DNA of 64,000 bases from Verrucomicrobiota bacterium. GTDB lineage: Bacteria > Verrucomicrobiota > Verrucomicrobiia > Verrucomicrobiales > DEV007. The notes below the pieces were generated by a model. That model saw only the letters and a list, made by a program, of their open reading frames with translations. It ran no database searches and was not told the origin of the DNA. Made by a program: the position numbers and the translations under genes. Of this stretch, positions 1 to 7,868 are shown piece after piece. Within the stretch, counting starts at the first letter, position 1, and each line of letters starts with the position of its first letter. The DNA lies in NCBI GenBank assembly GCA_020630975.1, contig JAHDID010000006.1, forward strand, positions 27,182 to 91,181, in the 5' to 3' direction.

Positions 1-1226
1 CTGACACAGCGCGCATGTGCCTCCCAGTAGTCGGGCCACTGCCAGGTGTGATACTGCTTTTCAATGACCGATGCAGGCACCTGCTTCTGCGCACTTCTAT
101 CCCGGTTGCGAGACTTGGCGGTACGGGGATCGACGCATAAAGGCAAAACTCGTGTGTAGGCGTGGTAATCGTGTGCCAGATCGATCACCATCGACCGCAT
201 ATCGCGTCTCAGGGTGGTACTATCCCAGCAGACATCGTGCTTGGCGCGCAGCGCGACTCGCAGGCGCTCTTTTGCCTCTTGTAGCACTCGTCCATTCCGA
301 CTTTGATCGGACTCACTACCAGTCAGCTCTGCGCGGATCTCATCCAGACTTATGATGGTCGCGCCCTCTGCGGCTAGAGACTCACACACTGTACTTTTAC
401 CACTACCACTGGGCGCCGATAGGATCGTCACCACTGAGTGATGCTCTCGGTGCTGCCAGCTACGAGCCAAGGCCTCCTCAGGGCAGTGGATCTTTCCACG
501 CTCATAGTCGTAGATACCGACATCTAGGCCATACTGATAGGCGACGCTCCCTACAGCCATCTCAGCCCCCAAGACATCTCGCCAATGCCGGTAGGGATCG
601 ACATCCTGCCACAACTGAACCGGAAACCCCTCTGCCTCGATCCTGAAATACTCCAAGATCTCAAGCTGCCCCTGCAAATCCGAGCAATCACGCCCCCGCA
701 GGTCGCACTGCTCAAAATAGTAAAGCCAACGCAGATCCACACCCCGTGCCAATCGAGAGTAAGCAGACTGCCCTGCCGACCTGAGCACCAATTTTTTCGG
801 CTCGTGGTGCAGACGGATGATTGCAAGAGCCAGAGACTTTTCAGCTGCAGACACCGCTAGACGATCCAATAGCGGCACCACATACGAGCGCCCACGCTCT
901 GCATGCCGTGGTGAAGTGATCCGGATACGCCCTGAGATCTCTTCTTCGCGAGTGGTGAGCACCTTACCTATATCGTGCAGAGCTGCCCCTAGGACCAAGC
1001 CCACCACCTCCCCTGGACTGGCAGGGCAATCGCCCGACCGCAGTAGGTCGAACATCTCCTCCAAGACCATCTCGGTGTGGACCCGTACACTACCCTCGGC
1101 ATGCCATTCGGCATCCTGGGGCGTCTCATCCAGCTGCTCGATGAGCGGTATAAACGAAGCCAGCGTATCGAGTAGACTCGACGCAGCGGGAAAAGTACCC
1201 GCACGGATATCTTCTATCAGCTTCAT
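1..1226 (-). CDS. HD-Pnk-like RNA/DNA end-healing enzyme (3' end cut by window edge)
   Basis: The reading frame is open from an ATG at 1226 to the window edge (408 codons, C-terminus missing). The N-terminal half is an HD phosphohydrolase: H42, H50, the H84-D85 pair in LHDIGK, then H108 and H140-H141. The C-terminal half is a P-loop polynucleotide kinase: Walker A SAPSGSGKST (270-279), a Pnk-type D335-STT motif followed by arginines, and an arginine-rich lid RNRDR (373-377). This order matches the HD-Pnk described from Runella slithyformis, where the HD domain removes 2',3'-phosphates and the kinase phosphorylates 5'-OH ends. The start overlaps the stop of the upstream RNA ligase by one base (TGATG), so the two are probably translationally coupled and act together in RNA repair. 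The assignment rests on motifs and context only. Confidence 0.82.
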   Translation of the reverse strand, partial: MKLIEDIRAGTFPAASSLLDTLASFIPLIEQLDETPQDAEWHAEGSVRVHTEMVLEEMFDLLRSGDCPASPGEVVGLVLGAALHDIGKVLTTREEEISGRIRITSPRHAERGRSYVVPLLDRLAVSAAEKSLALAIIRLHHEPKKLVLRSAGQSAYSRLARGVDLRWLYYFEQCDLRGRDCSDLQGQLEILEYFRIEAEGFPVQLWQDVDPYRHWRDVLGAEMAVGSVAYQYGLDVGIYDYERGKIHCPEEALARSWQHREHHSVVTILSAPSGSGKSTVCESLAAEGATIISLDEIRAELTGSESDQSRNGRVLQEAKERLRVALRAKHDVCWDSTTLRRDMRSMVIDLAHDYHAYTRVLPLCVDPRTAKSRNRDRSAQKQVPASVIEKQYHTWQWPDYWEAHARCV

Positions 1227-1858
1227 CACGCAGACGGTGCCAATTGGTTGGGGATGATCTCGGCAAACATCCAGTGTTGATCAGTCTGCACATGGCCCTT
1301 GCGAACCCACTTAGCCAACGAACGGCTGAACTCGCTAAACTCAAAGCTATCCACCACACGTACCACGTATCCCTCCTGAGTACTCGTATCGATAGTCAGG
1401 GACTCGACGAAATCTTGATCATACGGGCCACGATAGAGCTCGGGCACAGTCACCAGTCCGAGCCGCTCGGCCCAGTCGAGCGTATCGTCCCAGCTCAGCG
1501 CCACATTCTCCTCTGTCCATATCGAAAACAAATAGAAGTAACTCGCCAGCCTATCGTAGCGCACCGAGTGCTGTGCGTAGACATTCTCCCCACACAGGCG
1601 CCAGCCCTCTGGGATCTGATGGGCGATTCCACCATGGAGCGCCTTCACCCAGTCACGCGACGGATGGTGACGCCCATCCACAGATCGAGCGTGGATCGCG
1701 TCGGGGTACATCGTAGTATTTTCCCCGTCCATCTTCTCCGTCACCACCACCTCGCGACCATGGAACTGACTGACATCGGCGAGAAACGCATCGTCCGACG
1801 TTCCGCCTGGCGACCATGGCAAGTGCGAAGTCCTAGGATATTTGATCAGTGAACTCAT
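1226..1858 (-). CDS. Rnl2-like RNA ligase family protein
   Basis: A 210-aa protein with nucleotidyltransferase motifs of ATP-dependent RNA ligases. Motif I is EKMDGEN with the presumed AMP-accepting lysine K42. A motif III-like YFYLFSIW lies near residue 107, motif IV is EGYVVRV near 157, and motif V is KWVRKGHV near 183. At this length it is essentially a minimal adenylyltransferase domain, shorter than T4 Rnl2, which carries an extra C-terminal domain. It is the first gene of a two-gene minus-strand unit with the HD-Pnk-like end-healing enzyme; healing then sealing is the expected order of work on broken RNA. It is divergent from the M23 peptidase across about 220 bases. No RtcR-like regulator is visible. 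Confidence 0.82.
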   Translation of the reverse strand: MSSLIKYPRTSHLPWSPGGTSDDAFLADVSQFHGREVVVTEKMDGENTTMYPDAIHARSVDGRHHPSRDWVKALHGGIAHQIPEGWRLCGENVYAQHSVRYDRLASYFYLFSIWTEENVALSWDDTLDWAERLGLVTVPELYRGPYDQDFVESLTIDTSTQEGYVVRVVDSFEFSEFSRSLAKWVRKGHVQTDQHWMFAEIIPNQLAPSA

Positions 1859-2077
1859 GACAGGGAATCTTGTGATTTAAAGAAATGGTAGCCGCGCTTT
1901 TCCTCTGGCGATCATTTGTGACTCCAAAATCACCCCTTGAGCACGAATTAGTTAAGAAAACTTAAACTTTTTTCTCTAACTGATATGAATTAACATGATC
2001 TCTCTAGCTTCTGGCTTATGATGCGAAATCCTTGGCAGGAGAAACTCGCAATGGGGGTTGGCTAGTCTCGAGTGTCT
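1859..2077. promoter_or_regulatory. Divergent intergenic region
   Basis: This gap separates two divergent genes, the RNA ligase and the M23 peptidase, so it should hold both promoters. It is AT-rich around 1940-2000. A short inverted repeat TTAAG-AAAA-CTTAA near 1953-1966 is followed by a T-run. I see no convincing sigma-54 or sigma-70 pair. Confidence 0.3.
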
Positions 2078-3400
2078 ATGAAATTTAAAATCGATGGTTT
2101 GGTGTGTGCTGGCATCCTATTGCTGGCGTTATTTTTGTTTCACTCCTTCGGGGGGAAGAAGGCTTCGTCTAAGAAGCCCAAACTAGCCAGTGCAGGCTCA
2201 TCAGCAGGAATGTCAGAGGGCGCTACAGCTGGTGAGCGTGGCTTCACTGCCGCCGGTCTACCAGGGGTCAACCCGCTAGATGGCGACGGCAACCCCACTC
2301 AATCCCTAACCGGGCTCACACCAGATCCCAATGCGGCACCTGAAGCCGCCGTAGAAGAGGAAAACCACTCTGCACCATACGGCACAGCCGACCTAGCCGA
2401 AGATCTAGCCGAGATCGCCGCAGCTCAGAAAGCCCGAGAGATCCGCAACGTGGTGTTACCTACAGACAATCGACAGATATTTGGTAAGCAAGCCGATTCC
2501 CAGCCCAACTTCTACATGTATGTCGATCGATACATCGATGGAGTCAATACTCGCCCCTGGACCGGCGGTAAATACGGCTACGTGCGTACCCCTCGCAAGA
2601 CTGCCATCGGCAAGGTCTATACCCGACTCCATGAGGGCATCGACATCAAGCCCGTGAAACGAGACAAATCTAACAACCCACTGGACGATATCTATGCCCT
2701 CAGCGATGGCAAAGTGGTCTATGTGAACTCTTCCTCCGGAGCGAGTAACTATGGCAAATACCTCGTGATCAGGCACGACTGGCCAGAGGGCCCGTTCTAC
2801 ACCCTCTACGCCCACCTTGCCTCTGCTTATGTGTCCACCGGAAAGACGGTGAAGGCCGGCGATAAGGTAGCCAGGATGGGATATACCGGAAAGGGGCTAA
2901 ATCGCGAACGCTCCCACCTCCACCTAGAGCTGGCGTTCATGACGACCGATCGCTATAACTACAGTTATAACAAAAACATCCACCGCAACTACAGTGGTCT
3001 CAATCTAATCGGCATGGATGTCGCCCGCTTTTTAGAAGAGTATCAGGATAATCCCAGCCTGACTCTCCGAGAATTCCTCGACGGCGAGGAGCCCTACTTC
3101 AAGGTCCACACTAGCTCCGCTAAAAAACCTGGTATTCTCAAACGCCACCCATTCCTCGGCAAGAATATGCAGAATGAGAGCAAGGTGCAGAGCTGGGAGA
3201 TCACCTTCAACCGCGCTGGCGTTCCGCTCTCCTTTGAGCCTATCGAAGAGGATTCGATGTCGACCAAAGTCGTCTGGGTAAAAACCGTTAACACCAATCA
3301 CTCCTACCTCACTTCCGGCCGACTCTCTGGCAGCGGCAGCAAAGCCAGCTTAACATCCAGCGGTACTCGCTTTGTGGATCTGCTCACAGAGAAATTCTAA
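2078..3400 (+). CDS. M23 family (LytM-like) metallopeptidase, membrane anchored
   Basis: A 440-aa protein with one N-terminal hydrophobic segment (LVCAGILLLALFLFHSF), then a low-complexity linker to about residue 120, then a peptidase domain. The zinc-site motifs are present: H185-x3-D189 in HEGID, and H280-x-H282 in HLHLEL, with the family's YAHL motif between them. This fits a peptidoglycan endopeptidase or a murein-hydrolase regulator anchored in the inner membrane facing the periplasm. About 130 residues after the HxH motif are not assigned. The ATG at 2078 gives a start just before the membrane segment; a GTG at 2072, two codons upstream, is an alternative. No obvious partner such as FtsEX lies next to it. 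Confidence 0.85.
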   Translation: MKFKIDGLVCAGILLLALFLFHSFGGKKASSKKPKLASAGSSAGMSEGATAGERGFTAAGLPGVNPLDGDGNPTQSLTGLTPDPNAAPEAAVEEENHSAPYGTADLAEDLAEIAAAQKAREIRNVVLPTDNRQIFGKQADSQPNFYMYVDRYIDGVNTRPWTGGKYGYVRTPRKTAIGKVYTRLHEGIDIKPVKRDKSNNPLDDIYALSDGKVVYVNSSSGASNYGKYLVIRHDWPEGPFYTLYAHLASAYVSTGKTVKAGDKVARMGYTGKGLNRERSHLHLELAFMTTDRYNYSYNKNIHRNYSGLNLIGMDVARFLEEYQDNPSLTLREFLDGEEPYFKVHTSSAKKPGILKRHPFLGKNMQNESKVQSWEITFNRAGVPLSFEPIEEDSMSTKVVWVKTVNTNHSYLTSGRLSGSGSKASLTSSGTRFVDLLTEKF

Positions 3401-3764
3401 GTCGCTTCAGCCAAGCGCGTCTCCACTCCTCGATCGCCCCAAGTTGGCTGAGGCATGCTCGCTGGTCGGCACCTGTGTTTGGGAGCGCTTTCTGGAACCA
3501 ACTTAATATCTCCATAAGAACTGAGCGGTAGCTCGGGGTCTATTGGACTTAAGAAATAGCCGTAGCCGCCCCCACTCCAAAACAGTCTGGCACAGACCTA
3601 TCTGCGCCCTACACCAAGGGCCGCCTTCACCGGTCGAATGTGATTTTTACCAGCGTAACGTTGTCTCCTAAACACAAAAAAATCGGACTCCGCGAAGAGC
3701 CCGACTTTTTTTGATACAAGTATTGCTGGAAAGTGTGTTTTGACTTCTTACAAGACAAAGCAGG
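3401..3764. other. Intergenic region, no gene seen
   Basis: This gap lies between convergent genes. It contains the bidirectional terminator at 3676-3712. The first 270 bases hold no ORF with protein-like features and no repeat that I can match elsewhere in the window. Confidence 0.4.
3676..3712. terminator. Bidirectional rho-independent terminator
   Basis: A stem of TCGG-A-CTC pairing with GAG-C-CCGA around a CGCGAA loop is flanked by an A-run on the left and a T-run on the right. It can end transcription from either side of the convergent pair; it sits 53 bases past the stop of the coiled-coil gene. Confidence 0.75.
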
Positions 3765-4136
3765 CTATCTGGCCAGTTGCAGGCGCTCGATAGTCTGATT
3801 GAGGCGGGAAATTTCTTGGCGAGTGACTTCTAGACTATCCATCACCTCGGGATTCACACCCTGCGCAGGAGCCTCACCTGCCACACGGAGGACGCCCTCT
3901 CCCTCGGGGAGGCTAAATTCTACGATCTTGTCTTCATCGCTGAAAAGATGGTCCAGCTTGCCGCTAAGAGTGTCGTGCAGACGCTCGGCATAGCTGATCA
4001 GCGCGCTCTCCATCTCCTCGACTCGATCCTGCATCTCGCTCACCTGCTTTGCCAGGCGGACGGTCTGCTCGTGATGGATAGGAAACCTTTCGTTGGCTGA
4101 AAGTGAGGGCACAGAGGAAGAATCTTCAGGAATCAT
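3765..4136 (-). CDS. Hypothetical small coiled-coil protein
   Basis: A 123-aa protein of no recognised family. Residues 25-60 (heptad-like, with VSEMQDRVEEMESAL) and 95-120 (VTRQEISRLNQTIERLQ) look like coiled coils, separated by an acidic, probably beta-rich stretch with IVEFSLPEGEGVLRV. There is no signal peptide and no membrane segment. It reads alone on the minus strand, followed by a strong terminator, and is preceded by a 119-base AT-rich gap that is T/A-run rich. Coding is supported by codon usage like its neighbours and by the terminator placement. The function is unknown. Confidence 0.6.
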   Translation of the reverse strand: MIPEDSSSVPSLSANERFPIHHEQTVRLAKQVSEMQDRVEEMESALISYAERLHDTLSGKLDHLFSDEDKIVEFSLPEGEGVLRVAGEAPAQGVNPEVMDSLEVTRQEISRLNQTIERLQLAR

Positions 4137-4255
4137 AAAACTGGATCGGTTATCGGTGAACTTTTATTAATTTACCTTAAATATTTTAAAACCACAATCC
4201 TGTTTTACATAAAAATTTTAAAAATTTAGATTTTTTTGGGAGTTGTGGGGATAAA

Positions 4256-5233
4256 TCAGACCTGTATCTCCACCTGTGAGGCCCAATCATGGTTATCCAA
4301 ATACCAGTCGATCGTCGTATCGAGTCCTTCACGTAGATCGACTTGGGGTTCCCAGCCCAGCTTCTCACGAGCTTTATCGATATTCGCACTAGTATCCTTC
4401 ATGTCTGCAGAGTGAGGCGGCTGCCAATCGATCACAGCTTTCTTGCCCAATCGCTCTTCCATGTGGTGAATGAGATCGATCAGAGACACGGGAGCTTTTC
4501 CGCCACCGAGATTATAGATCTCATACCCTTCATTTTGGGCGCCTAGGATCGTGCCCGACGCAATATCATCGACGTAGGTGAAGTCTCGCGTCTGAGTCCC
4601 GTCGCCGTACAGGGTGATCGGCGTGCCCTCCTGGATCCATTTGATAAAGCGAAATGGGGCCATATCCGGCCTCCCAGCAGGGCCGTAGACTGTGAAATAA
4701 CGGAAAATCGCCACATCGATATCAAAGAGGTGGTGATATGTGTAGCACATCACCTCTGCGGCTTTCTTCGACGCTGCGTAGGGAGACAGAGGCCGGTCGA
4801 CCGGCAGTGTCTCGACAAAAGGCATCGGCTGCCCGGCGTAGAGAGACGATGTCGAGGCCAGGATCTTCTTTTTCACGCCGAACTCACGCATCAGCTCCAG
4901 CAGATTCAGACAGCCCTGCGCATTCGACTGCAGGTAGACGTGTGGATTTTCGATCGAGTATCGCACCCCTGCCCTAGCGCCCAGATTAAACACGGCATCG
5001 AATTCATTCTCCTCGAAGATAGGCCTCACCTCAGCCATCCGCCCCATGTCGCCCCCCCGAAAGGTAAAACCATCCATAGCCTGCAGCTGGTCGAGACGAT
5101 ACTGCTTCAGCCGCAGGTCGTAGGCATCGTTCAGATTATCAAAGCCAACCACCTCTACCCCATCCTCCAGGAGTAGCTGTGCGGCACGCGATGCGATGAA
5201 GCCTGCGGCTCCTGTGAGAAAGACTTTTTTCAT
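4256..5233 (-). CDS. NAD-dependent epimerase, UDP-glucuronate 4-epimerase-like
   Basis: A 325-aa extended short-chain dehydrogenase. The Rossmann glycine motif TGAAGFIAS is at 7-15, the catalytic serine region TSSLYAG at 128-134, and the YxxxK pair at Y152 and K156. The sequence between (FDNLNDAYDLRLKQYRL) resembles UDP-glucuronate 4-epimerases, which interconvert UDP-GlcA and UDP-GalA. It stands apart from the main polysaccharide locus, but the UDP-glucose dehydrogenase at 44115-45524 could supply UDP-GlcA. One oddity is GFIAS in place of the usual GFIGS. The exact substrate is an inference from overall resemblance; UDP-glucose 4-epimerase is a less likely alternative. Confidence 0.82.
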   Translation of the reverse strand: MKKVFLTGAAGFIASRAAQLLLEDGVEVVGFDNLNDAYDLRLKQYRLDQLQAMDGFTFRGGDMGRMAEVRPIFEENEFDAVFNLGARAGVRYSIENPHVYLQSNAQGCLNLLELMREFGVKKKILASTSSLYAGQPMPFVETLPVDRPLSPYAASKKAAEVMCYTYHHLFDIDVAIFRYFTVYGPAGRPDMAPFRFIKWIQEGTPITLYGDGTQTRDFTYVDDIASGTILGAQNEGYEIYNLGGGKAPVSLIDLIHHMEERLGKKAVIDWQPPHSADMKDTSANIDKAREKLGWEPQVDLREGLDTTIDWYLDNHDWASQVEIQV

Positions 5234-5346
5234 GCTCGATGGTTCGATTGAACCCCAGTCCCTTACTGCCAGCTGGGCTTTCCAGCAAAAAGGAATTTGG
5301 CAATTTAGTTAATATTAGTTAATCTGTTCGAAAAAGTAGTAATATC

Positions 5347-6393
5347 GTGAGCATTCCCGAAATCGCCCTGCGCTACATCTCCAAGATCGAAGCTATCTCC
5401 GGCCAGGGGGGACACCGATCTACCTACCGAGCGGCCTCTATCCTGCACCACGGCTTCGGTCTGTCAGGCGACGATGCCCTAGCCGTGCTGCTGAACTGGA
5501 ATGAGGCCTGTGCCAGCCCTCCATGGTCCGAGCACGCCCTGCGGCACAAGCTAGTGTCAGCTCAGGCCATGCAGTCGGATCGCCCCTTTGGCTACCTACT
5601 CAGCGAGCACCAGCGACGCGAGGCAGGCCTGCCGACTGCCCCAGAGCTCGTATCAGCTCCGAGCTACCCTCCGCGTCCACGTCGACCGCGCTGGCCCAAG
5701 ATGGACCTCGAGCGTGTGATCCGCCTACTCGAGACAGATCTCGTCACCCGCGAACAATTACAATCCAGCTCGCCCACACCGCTCAGTGAGCTCCCCTCCA
5801 GCGAGCGTATCATCGAGCAGCTCTTCTGCCTAGGAGAAGAGTCTCAGCCCTACCTTTGCCTCGGCAAAAGCGTCTACCAAGCAGAGAGCCAGATCTGGCA
5901 CAAATGGCAGGGCCGGCTCGACACCGAGCCATGGGAACTGATCGTGCCCAATCCCATGCACGGCTCGCGCGGAGCTACCACTACCGGCAAGCGCTCCCCT
6001 CGCGCCAAAGCCAATGTCAAAACCCGCCGCTACATCGTCATCGAATGCGATTTCTCTCCCGATGTGCACGAGGAGTTGTTCGAAGTGCTAGAGGAGTTTG
6101 GCATCGGCGTGCATGACCTATGCGCGACCATACTCGCCCACCTTTCTCAGAGAGCGCCTCTAGCCATGGCCGTGTTTTCAGGGAACAAAAGCATCCATGG
6201 CTGGATCCCTGTGCTAGATGCCTCGCGCAGGGTGCAGATCGATTTTTTCAAACAAGCCTGTCGACTCGGCGCAGATCCCCAGATGGCCCAGCGCCACCAG
6301 TGGACTCGCTTTCCTGGTGGAACCCGTACAGATAACGGCCAGCGACAGACCATCGAGTACTATGACCCTCGGTCTGATTGGCTGGCCGTTTAA
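5347..6393 (+). CDS. Orphan primase-polymerase (AEP)-like protein with PriCT-like N-terminus
   Basis: A 348-aa protein with a GTG start. Residues 1-80 resemble the helical PriCT/primase-associated module (GHRSTYRAASILHHGFGLS, then ALAVLLNWNEAC). The C-terminal part carries motifs like those of archaeo-eukaryotic primases: an acidic motif VIECDF near 230-235, a FSGNKSIHGW motif at 277-286 matching the SxxKxxH nucleotide-binding motif, and TIEYYDP near 335. Such proteins normally prime replication of plasmids, phages or integrated elements, but no integrase, helicase or attachment site is visible nearby. It is convergent with a methyltransferase gene. The catalytic assignment is motif-based, and it may be inactive because motif I is E-x-D. 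Confidence 0.6.
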   Translation: MSIPEIALRYISKIEAISGQGGHRSTYRAASILHHGFGLSGDDALAVLLNWNEACASPPWSEHALRHKLVSAQAMQSDRPFGYLLSEHQRREAGLPTAPELVSAPSYPPRPRRPRWPKMDLERVIRLLETDLVTREQLQSSSPTPLSELPSSERIIEQLFCLGEESQPYLCLGKSVYQAESQIWHKWQGRLDTEPWELIVPNPMHGSRGATTTGKRSPRAKANVKTRRYIVIECDFSPDVHEELFEVLEEFGIGVHDLCATILAHLSQRAPLAMAVFSGNKSIHGWIPVLDASRRVQIDFFKQACRLGADPQMAQRHQWTRFPGGTRTDNGQRQTIEYYDPRSDWLAV

Positions 6394-6395
6394 AG

Positions 6396-6425
6396 TAAAA
6401 GCACCGTCTGAGAGGCAACGGTGCT
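6396..6425 (-). terminator. Terminator of the methyltransferase gene
   Basis: Perfect arms GCACCGT and ACGGTGC around a ten-base loop. Read on the minus strand, the stem is followed by TTTTACTTTA, which suits rho-independent termination of the methyltransferase gene. It lies in the short convergent gap after the primase-like gene. Confidence 0.65.
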
Positions 6426-6448
6426 GGACTATAGTCTTGTGGGATAGA

Positions 6449-7255
6449 TTAGCTCTCTGCGGACTCTTCTTTTTCCGCAGGTGCAGCTGCCGCCGACTTC
6501 TCGATGAAGATCAGGCAAAACCACGCATTGCGAGCAATCAAGTCCGAACGCTGGAAAAGCCACTGATCGAGAGCATTCAGCTTGTCAACGAGACTGCGGA
6601 AAAAACCGAACTTGCGGAACGGCACAGCGAATACAGTTGTCAGATTGTAGAACTCGAATCGTGAATCTGGGAAACGCTCTTTGATCATATCCAGATCCGC
6701 CTGCACCAGTGGGTGCTCATCTGGTGTACGCATCTTAGGCGTGAGCCAGCGGTAGAAATTGATGATCGGAGAGTGCCCTAGAGGCTCTGAGAACAGCGCA
6801 CAACCACCTGGGGCCAACACCTTGTCGATCGAGTCGAGCGACTTCGGGATATCCAGATGGTGAATGATGCTCGAACCCACCACCATATCGAAAGCATTTT
6901 CCTCAAACTCAAGCGCCTCAGCATTCTGAACAGAAAAGTCGATGTCGTGGCCTTCCTGCTCAGCCTGCTCTCTCATCTGCTCGATCGCCACCTCAGAGAT
7001 ATCGATCGCATGGATCGACTCAGTCTCGGCTGCGATGTCGAATGCCTTCGAGTAAGGGCCACAGCCATACTCGAGCACACGCTTGCCACGCGATCTCTTT
7101 TTGAGGAATGCATCAAACGACTCCGACATATTGTCGAACACCGAATAATACTTATCGAGGACTTCTCTGCGGTTGTCCGAAAAGGCATCATTGTGAAATT
7201 CTTTTTCACGCGCCAGACGGACCGCTTCTTCTGCTTGCTTAGAGGATACAGTCAT
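6449..7255 (-). CDS. SAM-dependent class I methyltransferase
   Basis: A 268-aa protein with a Methyltransf_11-type fold. SAM motif I is VLEYGCGPYSK near 60-70, followed by HAIDIS near 82 and NAEALEFEENAFDMVVGSSI near 108-127, which covers motifs II and III. After it come LDKVLAPGG-like residues and a C-terminal segment with hydrophobic helices around LTPKMRTPDEHPL. The C-terminus is rich in Ala and Glu. It resembles ubiquinone/sugar methyltransferases encoded near surface-polysaccharide loci, but no substrate can be assigned. It is monocistronic and is followed by a terminator hairpin. A 144-base AT-rich gap precedes it. Confidence 0.8.
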   Translation of the reverse strand: MTVSSKQAEEAVRLAREKEFHNDAFSDNRREVLDKYYSVFDNMSESFDAFLKKRSRGKRVLEYGCGPYSKAFDIAAETESIHAIDISEVAIEQMREQAEQEGHDIDFSVQNAEALEFEENAFDMVVGSSIIHHLDIPKSLDSIDKVLAPGGCALFSEPLGHSPIINFYRWLTPKMRTPDEHPLVQADLDMIKERFPDSRFEFYNLTTVFAVPFRKFGFFRSLVDKLNALDQWLFQRSDLIARNAWFCLIFIEKSAAAAPAEKEESAES

Positions 7256-7399
7256 AGGATTCTATAAATTATATTTTTTATAATTATTTGCAAATCAATT
7301 CTTGTAGCCATCCAATAGATTTCACTCGTTCTAAGCCCTGATTCGTTTTCCCTGACTTTCAGGTGGCAAAGCCCCCAGCCCTCGTGTAAATCGACGGCA

Positions 7400-7852
7400 A
7401 TGGAGGCCACTTACGAGATTTCCGACCGCTACACCGAGGCGGCAGACGCCAATGACCTGCTCTACAGCCCACAGAGCCAAGAGGTCAGCTATCAGCAAAC
7501 GACCCGCTATTGCATCTCCTACAGTGGAGATGCCGCCAAGCTCGAGGCCTTTGTGCAGAGCACACTTCTCGACAGCGTCAGCCAGACCATTCACAGTCAG
7601 TCTGACACCCCTGCCATATCAGGCGCCCAATTTGTCCTCGACTACGGCATGAAGGCAGGTGCTCTCGATCTGGAGAAAGAAGCCATCATGAGCTACTACC
7701 GCGGACTCGACGATCCCGGTTTTCAGCTAGACAGCCTACGCATCCGCCGCCGCGTCTACCTATTCGCCGACGCCCAGGTCGACTCCAAGCCCTTCGAGCG
7801 CGACATCTGCAACGCCGCCATCCACAACTGGGAAGTCATACCCGGGCAATAG
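7400..7852 (+). CDS. Hypothetical protein, weakly PurS/FGAM-synthase N-terminus-like
   Basis: A 150-aa protein with no signal peptide or membrane segment. I do not recognise it firmly. The second half (DYGMKAGALDLEKEAI, then an arginine-rich RIRRRVYLFAD and ending ERDICNAAIHNWEV) has the rhythm of PurS and of the N-terminal domain of large PurL proteins, where a beta strand, a helix and a closing cysteine/asparagine-rich helix recur. No pur gene is next to it. The frame is open back to a stop at 7316-7318, with ATG 7400 the first usual start. Its codon use is like the flanking GC-rich genes. It ends 16 bases before the convergent aminotransferase gene. Confidence 0.55.
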   Translation: MEATYEISDRYTEAADANDLLYSPQSQEVSYQQTTRYCISYSGDAAKLEAFVQSTLLDSVSQTIHSQSDTPAISGAQFVLDYGMKAGALDLEKEAIMSYYRGLDDPGFQLDSLRIRRRVYLFADAQVDSKPFERDICNAAIHNWEVIPGQ

Positions 7853-7868
7853 GAGTATTTTTAGGCGG

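Noticed and set aside
1244..1852. A 202-codon frame on the plus strand
   Set aside because: It is fully antisense to the RNA ligase gene, which has clear motifs; the plus-strand protein has none.
4730..5176. A 148-codon plus-strand frame
   Set aside because: It is the shadow of the epimerase gene on the other strand and shows no protein-like motifs.
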